DNA from: an uncultured Bacteroidales bacterium
GTDB taxonomy: Bacteria; Bacteroidota; Bacteroidia; Bacteroidales; Muribaculaceae
Length of the DNA stretch: 18,623 bases
Direction: 5' to 3'
Assembly: GCA_905210435.1 (NCBI GenBank)
Contig: CAJLWO010000053.1
Span: 1-18,623, forward strand
Both the position numbers and the translations under genes were made by a program. Position 1 is the stretch's first letter. Each line of letters opens with the position of its first letter. Below the pieces are notes generated by a model, which was not told where the DNA came from, ran no database searches, and saw nothing but the letters and a program-made list of their open reading frames with translations. Positions 13,987 to 18,623 of this stretch are shown here, piece after piece.

Positions 13987-15381
13987 ATGAAAGAATCACG
14001 ACTCAATTCCGACCCGACTATTCTTGGAACCCGTCCTATCGGACGCCTTCTGGTGCAATATTCCGTACCGGCTGTCATTGCCAGTGTCGTCACTTCGCTT
14101 TACAACATAATTGACTCTATTTTCATCGGCAGAGGTGTCGGGGCGATGGCTATCGCCGGCCTTGCGATCACATTCCCGCTGATGAACCTCGTGATAGCGT
14201 TCTGTATGCTCATCGCTGTGGGCGGAGCTACCATCACCTCCATCTTCATGGGGCAGAAAAACATTGCCCGCGCATCTGAGGTAATCAACAATGTGCTTAC
14301 CCTTTGCCTGGTGCATTCGCTGATATTCGGCGGACTGACGCTGATATTCCTCGACCCGATACTGCTGTTCTTCGGCGCGACGGCCGAGACGCTGCCCTAC
14401 GCCCGTGAGTTCATGCAGGTCATCCTGGCGGGAACACCGATTGCCTATGTGTTTATCGGGCTCAACAACCTGATGCGTGCTACGGGTTATCCGGCCAAAG
14501 CGATGGTGTCGGCGCTCCTCTCCGTGGGAGTCAACATTGCCCTGTGCCCTGTTTTCATATTCGTGCTCGGCTGGGGCATCAGGGGTGCGGCGCTCGCCAC
14601 TGTGTGCGGTCAGTTGGCGGCCTTTACATGGGTGCTGTGTCATTTCATGTCGAAAAACAGCTATATCCATTTCCGCCGCGAGCGGAGCTGGCTTTCAGGA
14701 GCGATAGTCCGGCGCATCTACGCCATCGGCATGTCGCCGTTCCTGATGAACGTGTGCGCATGCGTCGTGGTGGTGTTCCTCAACAGGGCGCTGCTTGACT
14801 GCGCTGGCACCGACGGCAACCTTGCGGTAGGTGCCTACGGCATCATAAACCGTACCACGATGTTCTTCGTGATGATAGTGTTTGGTGTGACTCAGGGCAT
14901 GCAGCCCATTCTCGGATTCAACTACGGTGCCGGCAAGTGGGTACGCGTGAAGCAGACACTCCGCAAAGGTGTTTTTATCGGCGTATGCATCACCACTACC
15001 GGATGGGTTGTGACCGAACTGTTCCCCGATACTATCAGCGGATTCTTCACTGTCGACCGCCAGCTTGTCGACATCGCCCGCAACGGTTTCCGCGTCTATT
15101 TTATCTGTTTTCCGGTTGTTGGTTGCCAGATTATCATTACCAACTTTTTTCAGTCAATCGGCAAGCCTAAACTGTCAATATTCCTTTCGCTTACCCGACA
15201 GCTGCTTTTCCTCATACCGTTTCTGCTCATACTGCCCGCATTCTTCGGCATTGACGGTGTCTGGGCAAGCATGGCGGCGTCAGATTTCCTCGCTTTCGTC
15301 GTGGCGGTGATAACCCTTATTATAATGATGCGTCGGCAGAACCGCAAATTCATGTCGGCGCCCTCAGCCACACCACTCTAA
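13987..15381 (+). CDS. MATE-family multidrug/metabolite efflux transporter
   Basis: A 464-residue inner-membrane transporter with about 12 hydrophobic segments and the MatE hallmarks: N-terminal IGRLLVQYSVPAVIASVV, SLYNIIDSIFIGRGVGAMA, and the second-half match GVTQGMQPILGFNYGAGKW. Members exchange Na+ or H+ for drugs or organic cations; the substrate here is unknown. I chose ATG 13987 because MATE proteins of this group start like MKESR...LGT; a TTG at 13978 would lie within the -7 box. The downstream gene begins 13 nt after the stop, so the transporter is probably co-transcribed with the oxidoreductase and rarA. Confidence 0.9.
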   Translation: MKESRLNSDPTILGTRPIGRLLVQYSVPAVIASVVTSLYNIIDSIFIGRGVGAMAIAGLAITFPLMNLVIAFCMLIAVGGATITSIFMGQKNIARASEVINNVLTLCLVHSLIFGGLTLIFLDPILLFFGATAETLPYAREFMQVILAGTPIAYVFIGLNNLMRATGYPAKAMVSALLSVGVNIALCPVFIFVLGWGIRGAALATVCGQLAAFTWVLCHFMSKNSYIHFRRERSWLSGAIVRRIYAIGMSPFLMNVCACVVVVFLNRALLDCAGTDGNLAVGAYGIINRTTMFFVMIVFGVTQGMQPILGFNYGAGKWVRVKQTLRKGVFIGVCITTTGWVVTELFPDTISGFFTVDRQLVDIARNGFRVYFICFPVVGCQIIITNFFQSIGKPKLSIFLSLTRQLLFLIPFLLILPAFFGIDGVWASMAASDFLAFVVAVITLIIMMRRQNRKFMSAPSATPL

Positions 15382-15394
15382 CCGATTCCTTATT

Positions 15395-16984
15395 ATGATA
15401 CATAACCTGCAACTCCGCGTCGACCCGCGCACTGCCGCCACTCCTTTGCTTCTTAAGGCTCAGGCCTCGACCGTACTTGGTGTCGATGCTAATTCGATAC
15501 ACGACATTGTAGTGAAAAAACGTTCCATCGACGCGCGCCAGCGCCGTGTCATGGTCAACCTCACTGTCGATGTCTACGTCGGGGAAGATGCCCCGCAGTC
15601 ACCGCTCCTGCGCCCTGTGAACTACGGCGATGTAAGTGCGGCCCCGCAGGCCGTTGTGGTCGGTGCCGGCCCCGCCGGACTGTTCGCGGCCCTGAGGCTA
15701 ATCGAGCTTGGCGTACGTCCGGTCGTTCTCGAGCGCGGCAAAGATGTCGACGCCCGTCGCGTGGATATGGCGCAGATTTCCCGCAACAATATCGTCGACC
15801 CCGACTCCAATTACTGTTTCGGTGAAGGTGGCGCGGGTGCTTTTTCCGACGGCAAGCTCTACACGCGCTCTAAAAAACGCGGCAACGTCGAGAAGATATT
15901 GCAGATATTCTGTCAGCACGGCGCGTCGGCCGACATACTTGTTGACGCCCATCCGCATATCGGCACCGACCGTCTTCCGGGGGTAATCAAAGCCATGCGC
16001 GAAACGATAATACGTTGTGGAGGCGAGATTCACTTCGGCGCGCGTGTCACCGGATTGCTGCTTGCCGAAGATGGCGGCTCACTGCGCATTGACGGCGTAC
16101 GTACAGCGTCGGGCGATACGTATCGCGGCCCGGTCATTCTCGCTACCGGACATTCGGCGCGCGACACCTACCGGATGCTCCTCGACAGCGGAGTGGCCAT
16201 CGAGCCGAAAGGCATAGCCATAGGCGTGCGTCTGGAGCACCCGCAGCAACTCATCGACTCAATTCAGTATCACAATCCGCAGGGACGCGGCAAATATCTG
16301 CCCGCGGCGGAGTACTCGATGCTTACACGTGTGGCCGACCGTGCCGTATATTCGTTCTGCATGTGTCCCGGCGGGTTTGTCATCCCTTCGGCCAGCGGTC
16401 CCGACCAGCAGGCTGTCAACGGCATGTCGCCCGCTTCGCGCGGCACTAAATGGGCCAATTCGGGCATGGTGGTGGAAATACTTCCCGATGATGTCACGGA
16501 CTATACGGGACCTTTGAAGATAATGTCGCTCCAGGAGGAAATAGAAAAGAAATTTTACGAGGAGAGCGACCGCACGCAGAACGCTCCCGCGCAGCGTATG
16601 ACCGACTTCGTGGCCGGACGGCTCTCGGCGTCGCTTCCGCCATCGTCCTATGCCCCCGGAGTCCACTCCGCACGTGTCGACCGCATCCTTCCCGAATTCA
16701 TATCGGGCCGTCTGCGCAAGGGATTTGAGGAATTCGGCTGCAAGTCGCGCGGATTTCTCACCGACAAGGCTATTGTGCTCGGCTGCGAGACACGCACCTC
16801 GGCACCTGTTAGGATTGTGCGCGACGATACGACGCTCTGTTCTGTCAATGTCGACGGCCTGTTTCCCTCGGGCGAGGGTGCCGGCTATGCGGGCGGTATC
16901 GTCTCGGCCGCTGTCGACGGAGAGCGTGCTGCCGATGCGCTCTATGAGCGTATGTTCAAAAATTCAAAATCACAAACCGTCTGA
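15395..16984 (+). CDS. FAD-dependent oxidoreductase (COG2509-like, uncharacterised dehydrogenase)
   Basis: A 529-residue flavoprotein. A small N-terminal domain (about 1-80, with KKRSIDARQR) precedes a Rossmann FAD-binding motif GAGPAG at 90-95 with an acidic strand end (VVLERGKDVD). The family-specific CFGEGGAGAFSDGKLYTR follows, then ATGHSARDTY, and a second FAD contact near the end (GLFPSGEGAGYAGGIVSAA). The length and domain order match the 'NAD(P)/FAD-dependent oxidoreductase' family widespread in Bacteroidetes and Firmicutes, whose substrate is not established. It lies 13 nt after the MATE gene and 8 nt before rarA, so it is the middle gene of a tight operon. Confidence 0.86.
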   Translation: MIHNLQLRVDPRTAATPLLLKAQASTVLGVDANSIHDIVVKKRSIDARQRRVMVNLTVDVYVGEDAPQSPLLRPVNYGDVSAAPQAVVVGAGPAGLFAALRLIELGVRPVVLERGKDVDARRVDMAQISRNNIVDPDSNYCFGEGGAGAFSDGKLYTRSKKRGNVEKILQIFCQHGASADILVDAHPHIGTDRLPGVIKAMRETIIRCGGEIHFGARVTGLLLAEDGGSLRIDGVRTASGDTYRGPVILATGHSARDTYRMLLDSGVAIEPKGIAIGVRLEHPQQLIDSIQYHNPQGRGKYLPAAEYSMLTRVADRAVYSFCMCPGGFVIPSASGPDQQAVNGMSPASRGTKWANSGMVVEILPDDVTDYTGPLKIMSLQEEIEKKFYEESDRTQNAPAQRMTDFVAGRLSASLPPSSYAPGVHSARVDRILPEFISGRLRKGFEEFGCKSRGFLTDKAIVLGCETRTSAPVRIVRDDTTLCSVNVDGLFPSGEGAGYAGGIVSAAVDGERAADALYERMFKNSKSQTV

Positions 16985-16992
16985 TTATTACT

Positions 16993-18294
16993 ATGGATAA
17001 CGAAGATTTCAACACGAAGATATTGCCTCCGCTGGCCGAACGGTTGCGTCCCCGTACGCTCGATGACTATATCGGCCAGACACACCTTGTTGGACCCGAC
17101 AAGGTGTTGCGGCGCATGATTGACTCGGGCAACGTGGCCTCGTTCATACTGTGGGGACCTCCCGGTGTGGGCAAGACAACGCTTGCAAGGATTATAGCCA
17201 ATACCACCGAGTCGCCGTTTTATACGCTCTCTGCCGTCACGGCCGGAGTGAAGGATGTGCGCGACGTCATCGAACGTTGCCGCAATGACATCCGCGGTAT
17301 GTTCACCAAAGGGCGTCCGATACTTTTCATAGATGAAATCCACCGTTTCAGCAAATCGCAGCAGGACTCGCTGCTCGGTGCCGTTGAGAGCGGTATCGTG
17401 ACGTTGATAGGCGCCACGACCGAAAATCCATCTTTCGAAGTGATTCGTCCGTTGCTGTCGCGTGCGCAGGTCTACACGCTAAAGCCACTCGAAGCGCCTG
17501 AGCTGCAGCGTCTGCTCGACCATGCCATAACGCACGACGAGGTGCTGTCGCGACGCAATGTCGAGGTGCGCGAGACCACGGCGTTGTTCCGCTTTGCCGG
17601 AGGCGACGCCCGCAAACTGCTCAACATACTCGACCTGCTCGAGCAGTCGGTCAGTGCCGGTGAGCCGGTCATCATCGACGATGCCACGGTGACGGAGCGT
17701 TTGCAGGAAAATCCGTCGGCCTACGATAAAAACGGCGAGATGCACTACGATATAATTTCGGCATTCATCAAGAGCGTGCGTGGCAGCGACCCCGATGCCG
17801 CCATCTACTGGCTCGCGCGAATGATAGCCGGAGGTGAGGACCCCGAGTTCATAGCACGCCGTCTGACCATACTTGCCGCCGAAGATATAGGTCTTGCCAA
17901 TCCCAACGCGATACTTCTTGCCAATACCGTTTACGACGTAATCAAGAAAATCGGCATGCCCGAAGGACGTATCCCTCTTGCCGAATGCACCATATACCTC
18001 GCCACATCGGCCAAAAGCAATTCCGCATACATGGCCATCAATGCCGCTCTTGCCAACGTAGCGCAGACCGGTGACCTTCCTGTGCCGCTCCATATACGTA
18101 ACGCTCCGACATCGCTGATGAAAGAAATGGGCTACGGCGCCGACTATAAATACGCCCACGACTACCCCGGCAACTTCGTGGCCCAGCAATACCTCCCCGA
18201 CGCCCTCCAAGGCACCCGTTTCTGGAACCCCTGTTCCAACCCCGCCGAAGACCGCCTCGCCCAGCTCCAACAATCCCGCTGGGGCAAAAAATAG
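16993..18294 (+). CDS. rarA: Replication-associated recombination protein A (AAA+ ATPase)
   Basis: A 433-residue clamp-loader-like AAA+ ATPase (RarA/MgsA, homologue of eukaryotic WRNIP1/Mgs1) that acts at stalled replication forks and binds SSB and DNA ends. The N-terminus shows LAERLRPRTLDDYIGQTHLVG-like family sequence at about 14-34. Walker A is GPPGVGKT (55-62), Walker B LFIDEIHRF (111-119), sensor 1 GATTENPSF (about 140-148), and the arginine finger lies in LLSRAQV (R157). The C-terminal tetramerisation domain includes AAEDIGLANPNA and APTSLMKEMGYG. All active residues are intact. It is the last gene of the MATE-oxidoreductase-rarA run and is followed 2 nt later by a very long hairpin terminator. 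Confidence 0.95.
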   Translation: MDNEDFNTKILPPLAERLRPRTLDDYIGQTHLVGPDKVLRRMIDSGNVASFILWGPPGVGKTTLARIIANTTESPFYTLSAVTAGVKDVRDVIERCRNDIRGMFTKGRPILFIDEIHRFSKSQQDSLLGAVESGIVTLIGATTENPSFEVIRPLLSRAQVYTLKPLEAPELQRLLDHAITHDEVLSRRNVEVRETTALFRFAGGDARKLLNILDLLEQSVSAGEPVIIDDATVTERLQENPSAYDKNGEMHYDIISAFIKSVRGSDPDAAIYWLARMIAGGEDPEFIARRLTILAAEDIGLANPNAILLANTVYDVIKKIGMPEGRIPLAECTIYLATSAKSNSAYMAINAALANVAQTGDLPVPLHIRNAPTSLMKEMGYGADYKYAHDYPGNFVAQQYLPDALQGTRFWNPCSNPAEDRLAQLQQSRWGKK

Positions 18295-18296
18295 CG

Positions 18297-18357
18297 AAAA
18301 TTGTCGTCTCCAACCGACAATTTTCGCGAAAACTGTCGGTTGGAGACGACAGTTTTT
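18297..18357 (+). terminator. 28-bp hairpin terminator after rarA, with self-palindromic arms
   Basis: Arms 18297-18324 and 18329-18356 pair at 26 of 28 positions plus one U-G, around a 4-nt CGCG loop, and end in TTTTT. Each arm is also a small hairpin: TTGTCG-tctccaac-CGACAA (left) and CTGTCG-gttggaga-CGACAG (right). It starts just after the rarA stop (18292-18294). The T-run supports termination; the nested layout matches the other repeats at 13127 and 18386. Confidence 0.75.
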
Positions 18358-18385
18358 AAGATTTATATTTGATAAGCATAATATT

Positions 18386-18451
18386 AACGCGGTTGAAAAC
18401 CGCGTCTACTACGCTGGTACTCAAATAGTAGACGCGGTTTTTAACCGCGTT
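18386..18451. repeat. BIME-like inverted pair of GTAG-hairpin (REP-like) units
   Basis: Arms 18386-18411 and 18426-18451 match at 25 of 26 positions across a 14-nt loop. Each unit reads outward from the centre as GTAG followed by ACGCGGTT-3 nt-AACCGCGT, an 8-bp perfect hairpin in the right unit. Two such units facing each other, with the GTAGs inside, is the layout of BIMEs built from REP sequences. No REP-associated tyrosine transposase (RAYT) gene is in the window. Confidence 0.6.
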
Positions 18452-18468
18452 GTTGTAATACCTTCTAT

Positions 18469-18623
18469 TTATAGGTCTTCTCCATCTGCATGGTTGTATT
18501 CATTATCGTAAAACATTGCTATACGATATTCGTCATATCTATCTTGAATAATCATGAACCAAACTAATTTAGGGACATTCAGTAAATATCTAACCAACTA
18601 TTTGTCAAAGTCGTAGATATTTT
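18469..18623 (-). pseudogene. C-terminal end of an unrecognised gene, interrupted by an in-frame TAG
   Basis: Reading the minus strand from the window edge, the frame gives NIYDFDK, then TAG (18600-18598), then 42 more residues including LVRYLLNVPKLVWFMIIQDR and YDEYRIAMFYDNEYNHADG, ending at TAA (18471-18469). The residues on both sides of the TAG look like one continuous protein, rich in aromatic and acidic residues, while the other frames are broken. An ATG at 18555 could start a 28-residue fragment. I do not recognise the family. It could be a decayed gene, a sequencing error, or an amber recoded by a suppressor. The upstream part lies outside the window. Confidence 0.42.

Noticed and set aside
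17479..18273. 264-codon minus-strand frame opposite rarA
   Set aside because: rarA is complete and canonical; the glycine/valine-rich antisense product is a codon-bias artefact.

Overview
The window looks like a chromosomal segment from an anaerobic gut Bacteroidales, most likely Muribaculaceae-like (family level is inference). The reasons are: TAnnTTTG-type -7 promoter elements, few Shine-Dalgarno sites, a CarboxypepD_reg-like outer-membrane barrel protein next to a TPR/LuxR-type membrane regulator, a small 'SSPVLTGESA' protein, and an ArsF/ArsG-type operon as found in Bacteroides. No rRNA, tRNA, CRISPR array, phage module or complete insertion sequence was seen.

Layout. (1) 1-119: two REP-like palindromic units downstream of an outer-membrane beta-barrel receptor-like gene (120-2432, minus). 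That gene has its own good promoter, preceded by five TCTTAA repeats. Upstream of it lies a lipoprotein-TPR-transmembrane-LuxR regulator (2591-4246, minus), a candidate controller of the barrel gene. (2) 4357-4494: a 45-codon protein under a near-perfect Bacteroidetes promoter, then a 100-bp MITE-like element (4579-4678) with 21-bp terminal inverted repeats and a TTA target duplication. (3) 4725-8054, minus: a five-gene operon, arsR - arsF-like lipoprotein thioredoxin - arsG-like DsbD/CcdA-type membrane protein - cysteine-rich cytoplasmic thioredoxin - ArsP/DUF318-type permease. It carries two copies of one operator, TGTTYGT-N6-ACRAACA. The set reads as a metalloid/thiol-redox export module in which reducing power could pass from the cytoplasmic thioredoxin through the membrane protein to the periplasmic lipoprotein. 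(4) 8055-8406: spacer with a possible transposase-tail remnant and a strong terminator. (5) 8407-12060, minus: a SurA-like periplasmic PPIase and guaB (IMP dehydrogenase), separated by a terminator. (6) 12224-13000, plus: a lipoprotein made of two diverged repeats, convergent with a HAD phosphatase/phosphomutase (13244-13900, minus). A large nested palindrome lies between them. (7) 13987-18294, plus: a tight three-gene run, MATE transporter - FAD-dependent oxidoreductase - rarA. Its promoter faces the HAD promoter as a mirror image and seems to give a nearly leaderless mRNA. (8) 18295-18623: two long nested palindromes, then the C-terminal end of an unrecognised minus-strand gene interrupted by an in-frame TAG.

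The most unusual signals are the redox/metalloid operon with its twin operators, the three nested palindromes (arms that are themselves palindromes, all holding AGACG/CGTCT, one matching the GTAG-hairpin form of REP/BIME elements), the phased TCTTAA array, the MITE, and the interrupted gene at the right edge.
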